A stretch of DNA of 43,352 nucleotides from Desulfothermus okinawensis JCM 13304 (GCA_001311565.1 BBBM01000021.1:1-43352); one strand, 5' to 3'. Shown: positions 30,740 to 40,062, numbered from the stretch's first letter. A program made the numbers and translations. Notes: a model not told the origin generated them from the sequence alone.

Positions 30740-31768
30740 ATGTATACACTAAATTATGATTCTCAAATTTGTTACTCGTGCAAAACTATAGATTGTCTTA
30801 CAAGATGTTGGTATCAAGAGCTAAAAGATGTTGATAAGGCAAGAGAAGAGAAAAATAAGATATTAAGAGGGGAATATTCAAAGGTGTTAGATGATTGCAA
30901 GACATGTTATGGGTGTGAGGAGTATTGTCCAAATAATAACCATCCCTTTTATCAAATAGTGGAGCTTCAGGAGAAATTAGGGGTTAAAAATGTACCAGAG
31001 CCAATACATAAACAACAGCTCAAGATGATGGGGCCTAAGAATAGGATAAAAAAAAGAATCTCTAAATCCTCCAATTATTGATATGTGTTTATTTCCTCAA
31101 CTTATAGATTCTATTAAAGGAAAGTTATATGAGAATGCATCAATTATATGGGGAGGGGATATTTTTTTGCAATATAATGTGGCTTCACTTTGCAGATATG
31201 TCGTCTATACTTGAGAGACTGCCTAAGATGATCCAAAATATTTATGAATATTATGTAAAAGAAAGTAATACTCATGAGATAATATGCTTCCATGATGAAT
31301 GCTACGGTGCCTTTACACATCTTGCCCCAGCCTATGGAATTAATGTCCCTTTTAAGCCTGTTCATATTTTTGAGTATATATTGAGAAAATTAGATAAACT
31401 AAAAGATGCTATAAAGCCATTAAATGAGAAAATAGCCTATCAAAGGCCGTGCTCTAATAGGTTATGTCCTGAAATGGATGAATTGTTAGATGAGATTTTT
31501 CATAGAATTGGAGCAATAAGGGTAGATAGAAGATACGATAAAAAGACTCCCCTTTGTTGTGGTAGTGTTATAAGAATCCAACAAAAGGACAGGGAAGCAG
31601 ATGAGATTCAAAGGGAGAATATAATGGACATGAAAAAAAACAGGGGCACGGTTTGCTGTATTTAATTGTCCAATGTGTATGATGACCCTTGGAGAAGAGG
31701 TACTTGCCAATGGTCTATTTCCTTTGCATGTATCTGATTTAGTAAGACATTCACTTGGAGAGATATAA
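30740..31768 (+). CDS. HdrD/GlpC-like Fe-S oxidoreductase subunit 1
   Basis: About 341 aa. The N-terminus holds two cysteine clusters (CYSCKTIDCLTRC and CKTCYGCEEYCP), the second a standard [4Fe-4S] ligand set ending in CP. The C-terminal region has paired cysteine-rich CCG-type motifs: FHDECYGAF, LCCGSVIRIQ and FNCPMCMMTLGEE. Such proteins transfer electrons between flavoproteins and quinones or disulfides. AAGGAG precedes the ATG. Breaks at A7 31048, T7 31161 and A8 31633 are one base too long. It is immediately upstream of a GlcD-like flavoprotein, suggesting a complex. Confidence 0.83.
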
Positions 31769-31785
31769 AATTCAGGAGTAAAAAG

Positions 31786-33174
31786 ATGAATGTAGACTTA
31801 ATAGAAAAATTAAAAGATATAATAGGATCAGAATTTGTATCAACACATAGAGAGGAAAGATTTTTTTTATTCAAGGGATGGGGGTACAATGGAGCCCTGT
31901 GAACCTGATGTTGTAATATTACCTGGAGATGCAGAGCAGATAAGTAAAATTTTGTATCTGGCAAATGAAAATAAAATCCCTGTATATTGTATGGGCGCGG
32001 GACTTACATTATCTGGACTTCACCGTGCAATAAATGGCGGGATCCTTATTGATATGAAGAGGATGGACAGAGTTGTGGAAGTTAATGAAAAGAGTAGATA
32101 TTTGGTAGTTGAGGCAGGTATCTCCCAGGGCAAGTTGCAGGCCTATCTTAAAAAAAATTATCCACATTTTAAACATTCCATGCCAGATGCACCACCAGCA
32201 GCCACCATTGGGGGAAACATTGCAATCCATGGATCAGGACACCTCTCTTTTTTTAGGTGGATTTCACTCAGATATGGTAACTGGTCTTGAGATAGTTCTT
32301 CCCAAGGGGAAGATTATTAGAACTGGAAGCTGCTCAGTGTCAGATTACTGGTTTGCAAAAGCACCACTGCCAGATTTATCTGGTCTTTTTTTTGGGATGG
32401 TTTGCAACCACAGGCATTATTACAAAGGTAGGATTAAAACTATATCCAGCCCATCCCCTACAAGATGTCAGGGTCCTGATATGTGAGGATCCTGATCTTA
32501 TGGAAGAGATACTCTATAGGGTAACTGATATTCTCATTGCTGAAGATATTATTACCTGGATGACTCCAAAACCAGAGTGGGCAAGGGGATTTTTGCATTG
32601 CAATGTTATATATGGGGCAAAGACAAAAGAGGAGTTAATTTTTAAAAGAGACCTTTTATACAGCCAGGTAAAAGATCTAATTCACAAAAAGGTAACAGGT
32701 TTTTTTGCCATTACTCCCTTTTATGAAAAAAAAGATTTCTGGATGTTCCAGGTAAGGATCTAGTGAGATTTGCGGATGCAAAAAAAAGGAGGGGGTTTGA
32801 ATATGTGGGAGCAATGATTCCCAGTAATATTTTTTTCAAAGGCCTATAGATTGGGGTTGGATATTGCAAAAAAAGTATAATGTTGCCTATTCCCTGGGAT
32901 CTAGAATTATAGGAAATTCCCATTCAATGATGTTTTTTTTATGCCTATGCCTTTAACCGAGCAGATCCTTTAGATGTGAAAAGTGCTCAGAAGGCCCTGC
33001 ATGAAACTAATAAAAGAGTAATTGATATTGGAGGAATCCCATGGAAGGCAGAAATACCAGCGCAAAAGGAAATACTTAGAAGAATGGATAAAAACACAAA
33101 AGAGCTAATTTTTAATATAAAAAAAATTATTGGATACAAATGGGATAATGAGCCCAGGAAATTTAGAGGAGTGA
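31786..33174 (+). CDS. FAD-linked oxidase (GlcD/VAO type)
   Basis: About 460 aa. FAD_binding_4 motifs: EPDVVILPGDAEQISKILYL, GAGLTLSGLHRAINGG, MPDAPPAATIGGNIAIHGSG, DMVTGLEIVLPKGKII and LFFGWFATTGIITKVGLKLYP. The C-terminal FAD-oxidase domain ends in LDTNGIMSPGNLEE, the signature tail of glycolate/D-lactate dehydrogenase relatives. AGGAG precedes the ATG. About nine breaks at A/T runs (for example 31861, 32146, 32249, 32387, 32728, 32781, 32829, 32868, 32933, 33120). Flanked by Fe-S proteins it could oxidise a 2-hydroxy- or 3-hydroxyacyl intermediate, or relay electrons from the acyl-CoA dehydrogenases; neither is proven. No EtfAB genes are present in the window. Confidence 0.85.
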
Positions 33175-33177
33175 TCT

Positions 33178-34346
33178 ATGGACATTATAGATATTATTCA
33201 CAGGTGTTTTAGGTGTGGGTATTGCAAATTTCCATCTGATTATACGGATTTTAATTGTCCTAGTTATTTTTCTTATAGATTTGAAACATTTTCACCTGGT
33301 GGGAGGATGTGGTTAATTAGAGAGTGGTTAAGTGGAGAACTCAAGACCAGTACAAGGTTCCAGGAAATTTTATATTCATGTGCAACCTGCTCAAATTGTG
33401 TCACTCACTGTGCATTTCCTGATTTTAGGGATATGCTTTTAGATGTATTTAGATATGCAAAAGAAAGATTAATAGATGAGAGCAAAGTTCCTGCTCCTGT
33501 TAGGGACTATTTAACTAATTTGTATAAATTTAAAAATGGATTTGGAATACCAAATAGAAAGAGATTTAAATGGGTTGATGATGAGGTGGAAGAATTTGAT
33601 CCTAAAAAAAACATGAATATCTTTTATATGTGGGTGATGAAGGCTGTTTTGATCCTATGGCAAATGAGATGTCAAAATCCACTATAGAGGTTTTTAGGAA
33701 ATTAAATATATCTTTTGGTATATTGAAAAATAACGAAATATCAGATGGTCTGGAAGCATATAATCTGGGAGAGATAGATTTATTTAAAGAAATAGCAGGA
33801 GAATTACTTAAAAATATCAATGGTTCAAACGTAAGCAAAGTAATACTAATATCTCCTCATACTTTTTATGCGTTTAGAGAATTATATCCCAAGTTTTTTT
33901 CAGATAAACTTTAAAACATATCATTTTACCCAGATAGTCTTAGAAAATCTATCCTGTTTAACTAAAGGTATTAAACATAACAGCAAAGAGAGAAAGGTAT
34001 CTTACCACGATCCATGCTATCTGGGCAGATATTTAAAGGATTTTACAACTGTTAGACAAATTATAGCCTCCTTTCCTGTTAAATTTTTAGAACTTCCCGG
34101 AAATAAAATGGATTCTCTTTGTTGTGGAGGGGGTGGTGGAAATTTTTACACCTCTTTTACGCAAAAAAAATGAATATACAACAGCAAAAAAAGAGAATTC
34201 TGGAAGCAGTAAATTTGGGTATTGAATCTCTTATTGTATCCTGTCCCATTTGTTTAGTTATGTTAGAGGATGCAAGAAAGTCTTTGGCTTTGAAGTATAA
34301 ACTGGACGTAGTGGACATCTCCAGATTTATTTTAAAGTTTGCATAA
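33178..34346 (+). CDS. HdrD-like Fe-S oxidoreductase subunit 2
   Basis: About 388 aa. Ferredoxin-like clusters CFRCGYCKFPSDYTDFNC and CATCSNCVTHCAFP are followed by two CCG domains: HTFYAFRELYP in the first and YHDPCYLGRYLKDF, SLCCGGGGGNFY and VSCPICLVML in the second. The typical substrate is a protein-bound flavin or quinone. Start ATG 33178 is 3 bases after the FAD oxidase stop. Breaks: A7 33605, T7 33894, A8 34162 and A6-7 34185. With the two genes before it, it forms a Fe-S/flavin/Fe-S module as in LldEFG- or GlcDEF-type oxidases. It is the last enzyme gene before the porin. Confidence 0.83.
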
Positions 34347-34350
34347 CATT

Positions 34351-34410
34351 TTGTGTTAACTATTTTTTTTAAAGAATATGTTGACACAAATAAGGAACTT
34401 TGTTTAATAT
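34351..34410 (+). promoter_or_regulatory. Promoter of the second porin, overlapped by an inverted repeat
   Basis: TTGACA (34381-34386) and TAATAT (34405-34410) have an 18-base spacer. TTGTGTTAAC (34351-34360) and GTTGACACAA (34380-34389) form arms matching in 9 of 10 positions, so the -35 lies within the right arm. The porin may therefore be regulated separately from the genes before it. Confidence 0.55.
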
Positions 34411-34487
34411 TTTAGAAAGTTTTTTTGTTTACTTATCGCCTGGTAATTTAAGGGACTGTGTAACATCAAGCAAAAGGAGGTAAAGGT

Positions 34488-36179
34488 ATGAAGAGAGGGT
34501 TTAGACTGATTGTTTTATCTTTTATATTGGTATTTGTGGCATCTCTTGGTTTTGCTGCAGATGAGGCAACTGATATTACAAAAGAGGTATTGGTAGGTCC
34601 AGGATCAGTTGCTATTTCCACACAAAAGGATATTTTGATGTCCTTTGGTGGACAAATCAGGATGATCCCAACGTCTGAGACCGATTGGGACTTTGGTATG
34701 GCAGATAGTCTAAAAGATATAGGACTTTCTGGATATCTTGGTGGTGCTTTAAAAAAAGTCTTTTTTTCAAGGCCCATTTCAATGAAAGTGGAAATATAGA
34801 CAATAGTTATATAAGGTCTGAAGACCGCCTATATTTTAATGCCATGCCAAGGGATAGGAAATGGAGTTTTTATGCAGCACTTGAGTTTGATAGTCCTTTG
34901 GATACTCAATCTGTAGATAATAGGGGTGGTAAAGACAAAGAACACAGCAATTTTGGTTTAGAGAGACTCCATGGCACCATGGCTCTTCCATTTGGTTTGA
35001 GGCTTCATGCTGGATGGGATATTTGGCATTTGGATGTTATGGATGGTGGTGGATTGGTTTATGGAGATGATAATCCTGGTTTCTGGATCACAGGTGGTTA
35101 TGGACCCATTACATATTCTGTGGGGTATTTTAAATTAGGTGAGAATAATTTCCAGAACAGTATAGGGGATTTAAAAGATGGTAACAATGATGATAGGGAC
35201 CTGTATGCAGGTTATTTGATTTATAAGATAGATGATGCAAACAAAATAAAGGTATTTTATGCCTATGATCAAATAGAAAGTGTTAAGACTGGCAGTTTTT
35301 ACGACTATTTTTCTGATGCAGTAAATGAAAAAAATAGGAAAGAAGTTATTTCCTGGTGGTATGGGTAATGCCCCAGACGTACAATCTCATCACATTGGTG
35401 GGTATTACACGGGAAAATTTGCAGGACTGGAGCTATTTTTAGAAGGTGTTTACCAGTTTGGAACTGCTGATGATGTAAAAGGATTTAAATATGATAGCTA
35501 TGATATTTCTGCATATGCATTTGCTGGTGACATTGCTTATAATTTAAAAGACCTCGTTGGATTTACGGTAAAACCACATATTGGATTTATCTATACCTCT
35601 GGTGACGATGACCCAAATGACGATGAATTAAATGGATATGAGGGTGTAGATAATGCCCAGAGATTTTCTCAATATTGGGGTGGTGAGAATACAATTATTG
35701 GTGATACCAACCTGGTATATGGTTCTATCCTCTATGGATATCTCCCTGAACTCTACGGTAATGGAACTCCAATCTTTACTGGAGGTCTCCAAAATGTTGC
35801 AGGACTTGGTGGAGGTAGAGGTGACAACCCAGGTATGACCATGCTATCCGTTGGATTAACCGTTGCCCCAAAAAGATTCATTATCTATAGAACAAATGTA
35901 AATTCCATCTGGTGGAATGAAGATATTTATGTGACCAGCTTTGCCGATGGTGCAACTACCACTAAGGTAGAGAGTGATTATGCTGGAACAGAATGGGATA
36001 ATGAGCTAACACTTGCACTTTCAAAACACACATTTATCAAAGGTCAAGCAGCCTTTTTCTTCCCTGGTGACACTATAAAAGACGTAACCAGTGCTTTGAC
36101 AGCCGTTGGAGGAAAAAAAGGACCTGAAAGCGACGATACTGCTATGAGGTTTGCAGCTGAGCTTATCTGGACATTTTAA
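34488..36179 (+). CDS. Outer-membrane porin of the acyl-CoA cluster
   Basis: About 560 aa. Signal peptide MKRGFRLIVLSFILVFVASL with FAA cleavage. Then a beta-barrel of alternating aromatic strands (LSGYLGGALKKSFFKAHFN, DRLYFNAMPRDRKWSFYAAL, GLRLHAGWDIWHLDV, YYTGKFAGLELFLEGVY) that ends AMRFAAELIWTF with the terminal Phe. No specific family is recognised with certainty; it has the look of alginate-export or hydrophobe-uptake barrels. AAAGGAGG precedes the ATG. Corrections: A7 34751, T7 34761 and A7 35329. It lies 141 bases after the catabolic genes and has its own promoter candidate and terminator. It probably admits the cluster's substrate. Confidence 0.8.
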
Positions 36180-36216
36180 ATTTGATCAAAAAAATACACA
36201 GTCCCTTAGAATTAAG

Positions 36217-36243
36217 GTCCCCCTTTTTGGGGGACTTTTTTTT
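36217..36243 (+). terminator. Terminator after the second porin
   Basis: GTCCCCC and GGGGGAC close around TTTTT and are followed by T8. It lies 37 bases after the porin stop and closes the acyl-CoA cluster. Confidence 0.92.
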
Positions 36244-36303
36244 ATGGAAAATTTATAAAAAAAGGTGTTAAATTTATAAAAAAATTTAAAATGGGGGACG
36301 GAT

Positions 36304-37367
36304 ATGAATAAATTTTATCTTTATTACAGAGCTATTTTAGCTGGAATTTTGTTTTTATTTATTTTTTTCCTGTGCTGGTATATATGGGAAAAAGCCAGAT
36401 ATTGTTTCAGAAACCAAGGTCAATGGTACCATCTCAAATGCAGATGTTCGAAGGATTGTGGTAGATCAACTTTTTGATATCTGGTGACTATTTCAGGGAA
36501 AGGCCAACTCCAAAGGATACCATAGACCTGAGTAAATTTTTCAGTGAAAGTAAGTCAATAGAACAGCGGGTTGCAAAACTAGAAAAAAAAACTTGAAGGA
36601 AAAAAATGCTCCTATGTCAAAACCCATGGCAATGTCTGGTCAACCAATTAAGGCCCAGGTGCAAAGAGTAAGTGGTGAGCCTCTGGAAAAGATTGGGATA
36701 ATTATGTTTCATAAGAATAACTATTTTAGAGATGAGTTATCCAGTGATTTGAATCTCTCATCCCCTTCATATGGATTTTTATTTTTTTTCAGATGCCCAG
36801 CTAAGAGAGTTACTGTCTCCAACTGGATGTCTGGATAAAAAAGATCTAAAGTGTATAGTATCTAATTTGTCCCTATATCCAGGAATAAGGTTTTTAATAT
36901 TAGTTGACAGGGCAAAAGTCTATTCAAAATTTCCAGCCAGATGTTCCTTACCATTAGAGTGGTGGATACTGGTTTGAACTATAACTATAAAATAATAGAT
37001 ACAAATAAGGAGTTTAAGAGTGAAAAAGAATTTAAACTATACTTAAAAGAAATTTCAAATGGTATCTTGAAATTCGCCCAGAAAAAGAAATCAATTATGG
37101 AGTGGTATGCACGTATATTTTCAATAAAAAAAAGATAAATATTATGTGAATTCAGGAAAACTCTCAGGGATAAAACCAGGAGAGATTTTAAAAGTAGTTG
37201 AATATGGAGAGCCAATATTTGCTCCAACAGGAGTCCCTGTTGCTTGGTCCCCTGGCGAAACCATTGGGAAACTAAAGGTAATTCGTCTGATTGGTGAAGA
37301 TGTTAGCGAATGCTCAAGGATTGAAGGGGATAGGGATTTTAAGGTGGGTAATATTGTAATAAAATAA
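36304..37367 (+). CDS. Lipoprotein with FlgT-like C-terminal domain
   Basis: About 350 aa after correction. MNKFYLYYRAILAGIL leads to a lipobox-like FSCAG after T7 (36360) loses one T. Middle: ADVRRIVVDQLFDI, RPTPKDTIDLSKFFSES, RVAKLEKK (short coiled coil), MFHKNNYFRDELSSDL, SDAQLRELLSPTGCL. The C-terminal domain (VNSGKLSGIKPGEILKVVEYGEPIF, PGETIGKLKVIRL) looks like the beta-domain of FlgT/CsgG-type proteins (GxKxGD, tG, iG.lkV). GGGGG lies 6 bases before the ATG. Further breaks near 36480 (one base missing), 36585, 36779, 37085 and 37128. It converges on flgM, so a flagellar role is plausible but not proven. Confidence 0.55.
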
Positions 37368-37382
37368 CTGGTTCAAGCATAA

Positions 37383-37416
37383 AAAAAAGGAGAGCCTTGA
37401 TGGCTCTCCTTTTTTA
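37383..37416. terminator. Bidirectional terminator between the lipoprotein and flgM
   Basis: GGAGAGCC and GGCTCTCC around TTGAT are flanked by A8 on the left and T7 on the right, so the hairpin has a T tail on either strand. It lies between two convergent genes. Confidence 0.9.
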
Positions 37417-37432
37417 CAGGTATAAATCTATT

Positions 37433-37720
37433 TCATTTTCCACTAACTTTTTTTGCAATCTGTTTTGTATCAATTTTATACTCCCCGGATGAAACTTTAT
37501 CCTTAAGATCATTTACCTTTTCCTGTCTAACAACATCTTGCTTTTTGGCAGTTTCAATCAAGTTATTTAAGAGTTTACCCTGATCAGACAACTCAACCTT
37601 ATCAGATGTGGTTATTAAATCTGGGGCCTTTTCCTTGTTCTTTAAAGGAGTTTCTTTTTCCTGGGAGATTTTATTCTGATTGTATAGATTTATTTTATCA
37701 AAAACACCTTTTATTACCAT
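37433..37720 (-). CDS. flgM: Anti-sigma-28 factor FlgM
   Basis: 95 aa, intact. MVIKGVFDKINLYNQNK is followed by SDKVELSDQGKLLNNLIETAKKQD and VRQEKVNDLKDKVSSGEYKIDTKQIAKKV, the canonical FlgM C-terminal helices that bind FliA. ATG 37720 is chosen for the GGGGG 5 bases upstream; an ATG four codons earlier lacks a good site. FlgM holds sigma-28 inactive until the hook is complete. The next upstream gene is a FlgM-associated protein. Confidence 0.92.
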   Translation of the reverse strand: MVIKGVFDKINLYNQNKISQEKETPLKNKEKAPDLITTSDKVELSDQGKLLNNLIETAKKQDVVRQEKVNDLKDKVSSGEYKIDTKQIAKKVSGK

Positions 37721-37757
37721 TTTTACCCCCATTTTGTTGTCTTCTTAATTTAATTAA

Positions 37758-38164
37758 CTAAGGGGACAACACAGAATTTAATTTGTTATATGTGATATCC
37801 CATATCCTTTTAAGTAGGTTTTCCTGTTCTTCATCAGAAAGAGGCCTTTTGTCCTCTCTTCGGACTGTTAAGGATTTTTCTTTAGGATTAAATTTAAATA
37901 GAAGTTTGTGTCCATATTCATTTTCCAGTTCCTGTTTTATTTCCTCAACAATTTCTGGTTGATTTTTTTGCCAGAATCAAGTTGTTCACCACCTCTTTTG
38001 TGAGCCTGGAGATAAGTTCCTTCCTTTTACCATCCTTTGATAAACTGACCTTGTCTTCAGATAATTCACGAGTTAAGTCGTTTTTTTAGCAATATAATAC
38101 GCTTGGATCTATTTTGCTGCACATAATATCTTTGGATGGCATTTATTATTTTAGGAGTAGTCAC
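37758..38164 (-). CDS. FlgM-associated protein (DVU0524-like)
   Basis: About 134 aa, recovered only after removing one base from T7 at 38083 and T7 at 37966. Starts at GTG 38164 (MTTPKIINAIQRYYVQQNRSK) with AGGAG 6 bases upstream. It is mostly helical and charged (LTRELSEDKVSLSKDGKRKELISRL), then LENEYGHKLLFKFNPKEKS and KRIWDITYNKLNSVLSP. The composition and position directly upstream of flgM match the DVU0524 family described in Desulfovibrio and relatives; I rely on memory of that family for the name. It is likely co-transcribed with flgM. Confidence 0.65.
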
Positions 38165-38348
38165 ATCTGTCTCCTGATCGTATTCTTAATTTTTTTTATC
38201 GACAGGGCTGAAAAAAAACTTTAGGGACTTTTTTTTAAAAATTTTCTATTTTTTTTTAATACTTGTCAATTGGTTTTTTTTAGACTCCTTTATGTTTAGA
38301 GTTTAAGTGTTTGTTGCAAACGTGAAGAAAATCGTTTATGAGGGTTTA

Positions 38349-38364
38349 TGTCTTGTTTAAGACA
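38349..38364. promoter_or_regulatory. Inverted repeat upstream of nikR
   Basis: TGTCTT-GTTT-AAGACA, about 80 bases before the nikR start. It does not match the E. coli NikR operator (GTATGA half-sites). It could be an autoregulatory site or chance. Confidence 0.3.
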
Positions 38365-38444
38365 ACAGAAATCCACTCTGTTTAAAAAAAATCTTTAAAA
38401 GATAAAATTGGGTTATCTAATTAATAAAGCGGGGGGAAAGTAAG

Positions 38445-38864
38445 GTGGGACAGACAATAAGATTTGGTGTTTCATTGGACTCAGAATTATTGGATAGGTT
38501 TGATAAGTTGTGTGAAGAGAGGTGTTACCAGACAAGGTCTGAAGCCATTAGGGATCTCATTAGAAAAGAACTGGTTCAAAAGGAGTGGGAAGATGAAAAT
38601 AGGGAGGTAACTGGTACCCTTACCTTGGTCTATGACCACCACGTAAGTGACCTATCTCAAAAGATGACTGAAATTCAGCATAAATCCTTGGATATTATAA
38701 TAACATCACTACATGTCCACATTGATCATCATAACTGTATGGAAGTGTTGATACTTAGAGGACCTGTTAAAAGGATCAAGGAAGTTTCCCAGAGACTTCA
38801 GTCTACCAAAGGTGTTAAATACGGAAGCCTTAACCTTTCAACCACAGGTAAGGACTTAGTGTAA
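38445..38864 (+). CDS. nikR: Nickel-responsive regulator NikR
   Basis: 139 aa, intact. Ribbon-helix-helix: [17 protein letters not shown] then [14 protein letters not shown]. The C-terminal ACT-like metal domain carries the high-affinity Ni site: His in YDHHVS and the HVHxDHHNC triplet, all present. The start is GTG (38445) with GGGGG 8 bases upstream. Its stop overlaps the ATG of folE2 (TAATG), so the two are translationally coupled, an unusual partner for NikR. Confidence 0.93.
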   Translation: MGQTIRFGVSLDSELLDRFDKLCEERCYQTRSEAIRDLIRKELVQKEWEDENREVTGTLTLVYDHHVSDLSQKMTEIQHKSLDIIITSLHVHIDHHNCMEVLILRGPVKRIKEVSQRLQSTKGVKYGSLNLSTTGKDLV

Positions 38865-39637
38865 TGGAAGATATTCAGAGCAAAATGCCTTCAGTTCAAA
38901 TTCCCATAGATAGGGTAGGTGTGAAGGATTTTAGGTATCCCCTGGTGGTTAGGAAAAAGAATAATGGTATTCAACATACAGTAGCCAATGTAAATATCTA
39001 TGTGGATCTTCCCTCGGAGTTTAAGGGGACCCACATGAGCAGGTTTGTTGAAGCCCTCCAGGAGTGGTCTGGTGTCCTAGATTACCACAGTTTTAAAGAA
39101 CTATTAAAGGATGTCCAAAATAGATTAAAGGCCAGAAAGTCTCATCTGTCCATTTCCTTTCCTTACTTTTTAGAACACCATGCACCCAAAAGTGGCATAA
39201 AAGCCTTAATGGATTATCAATGTGTCTTTTTAGGGGAGTTAGAAGATGACAAGCTCGTTATGTTTTTGGAAGTAACTGTCCCTGTTATGACTGTATGTCC
39301 GTGTTCCCTTGCAATTAGCGAGTACGGTGCACATAGCCAGAGGGCACTTGTAAAGATTAGATGTCAGTTTGAAGGTCTATTATGGGTAGAAGACGTAATT
39401 GAAATGGCAACTACTTCTGCATCTTCACCAGTGTATGCCCTTTTAAAAAGGGTAGATGAAAAATATGTAACTGAATCCGCTTTTTCCAATCCAGTGTTTG
39501 TGGAAGATGTGGTGAGAAGGGTGGCTGCTAGACTCAAAGACCATCCACTTGTTAAATGGTTTAGGGTTGAGGTGGAAAGCCATGAATCTATCCACAACCA
39601 CAATGCCTACGCATGTATAGAATCTGGTACAAAATAG
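38864..39637 (+). CDS. folE2: GTP cyclohydrolase IB FolE2
   Basis: 257 aa, intact. FolE2/MptA motifs: Cys in TVCPCSLAISEYGAHSQR (metal ligand region), HHAPKSGIKALMDYQC and HNHNAYACIES at the end. It converts GTP to 7,8-dihydroneopterin triphosphate, the first step to folate, and to queuosine in bacteria. FolE2 replaces the zinc-dependent FolE in many organisms. It is coupled to nikR by a one-base overlap and followed by a strong terminator. Confidence 0.93.
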   Translation: MEDIQSKMPSVQIPIDRVGVKDFRYPLVVRKKNNGIQHTVANVNIYVDLPSEFKGTHMSRFVEALQEWSGVLDYHSFKELLKDVQNRLKARKSHLSISFPYFLEHHAPKSGIKALMDYQCVFLGELEDDKLVMFLEVTVPVMTVCPCSLAISEYGAHSQRALVKIRCQFEGLLWVEDVIEMATTSASSPVYALLKRVDEKYVTESAFSNPVFVEDVVRRVAARLKDHPLVKWFRVEVESHESIHNHNAYACIESGTK

Positions 39638-39656
39638 TATGAAACTTTACGAAAAT

Positions 39657-39693
39657 AAAAAAAGCGCTAAAATTAAGTTAGCGCTTTTTTTTT
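39657..39693 (+). terminator. Terminator after folE2
   Basis: GCGCTAA and TTAGCGC arms, with an A tract before and T9 after. Located 20 bases beyond folE2. Confidence 0.93.
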
Positions 39694-39701
39694 CTCGCTT
39701 T

Positions 39702-39717
39702 CCCAAGGGGATTTGAA
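39702..39717. repeat. 16-bp duplicate of the tRNA-Glu 3' end
   Basis: CCCAAGGGGATTTGAA here is repeated exactly at 39850-39865, inside the T-arm/acceptor of tRNA-Glu, in the same orientation. The flanks also partly resemble the T-arm. It could be a remnant of an integration att site or of a lost tRNA gene; no integrase is nearby. Confidence 0.6.
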
Positions 39718-39801
39718 TCCCATTGTGGCACGTAAAAGACTTTGGTTATTTTCTCTAGAAGAGAATTTATCATTATATCAGGACAGTAAGGCGTTTCAAT
39801 T

Positions 39802-39831
39802 AAAAAAAAGGCCTCAAAAACTAGAGGCCTT
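39802..39831 (-). terminator. Terminator of the minus-strand tRNA group
   Basis: AAGGCCTC and GAGGCCTT arms; on the minus strand it is followed by T8. It lies 15 bases after tRNA-Glu. Confidence 0.92.
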
Positions 39832-39845
39832 AGCATAAATTTTTA

Positions 39846-39920
39846 CGTCCCCAAGGGGATTTGAACCCCTGTCGCCGGCGTGAAAGGCCGGTGTCCTAGA
39901 CCGAGCTAGACGATGGGGAC
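39846..39920 (-). tRNA. tRNA-Glu (anticodon TTC)
   Basis: Minus strand: acceptor GTCCCCA/TGGGGAC with discriminator G, anticodon stem CCGGC/GCCGG around CTTTCAC, T-arm AGGGG-TTCAAAT-CCCCT. TTC reads Glu. 17 bases after tRNA-Gln. Confidence 0.96.
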
Positions 39921-39937
39921 ACTATCAAAAATTTTTA

Positions 39938-40008
39938 CTGGGGGAAAGGGATTCGAACCCCTGCTACTGGGGCCAGAACCCAGCGTCCTGCCACTAGACG
40001 ATCCCCCA
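39938..40008 (-). tRNA. tRNA-Gln (anticodon CTG)
   Basis: Minus strand: acceptor TGGGGGA/TCCCCCA, anticodon stem CTGGG/CCCAG around TTCTGGC, T-loop TTCGAAT. CTG reads Gln (CAG). It lies 54 bases after the Rho_N-domain gene on the same strand. Confidence 0.94.
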
Positions 40009-40062
40009 ATCAACGAGAAACAGACCATATAGATTTTTTTACATCCTTGTCAACACTTTTTT

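Noticed and set aside
39640-40010. Prophage or integrative element at the tRNA cluster
   Set aside because: Only a 16-bp repeat is present, with no integrase, phage gene or composition shift.
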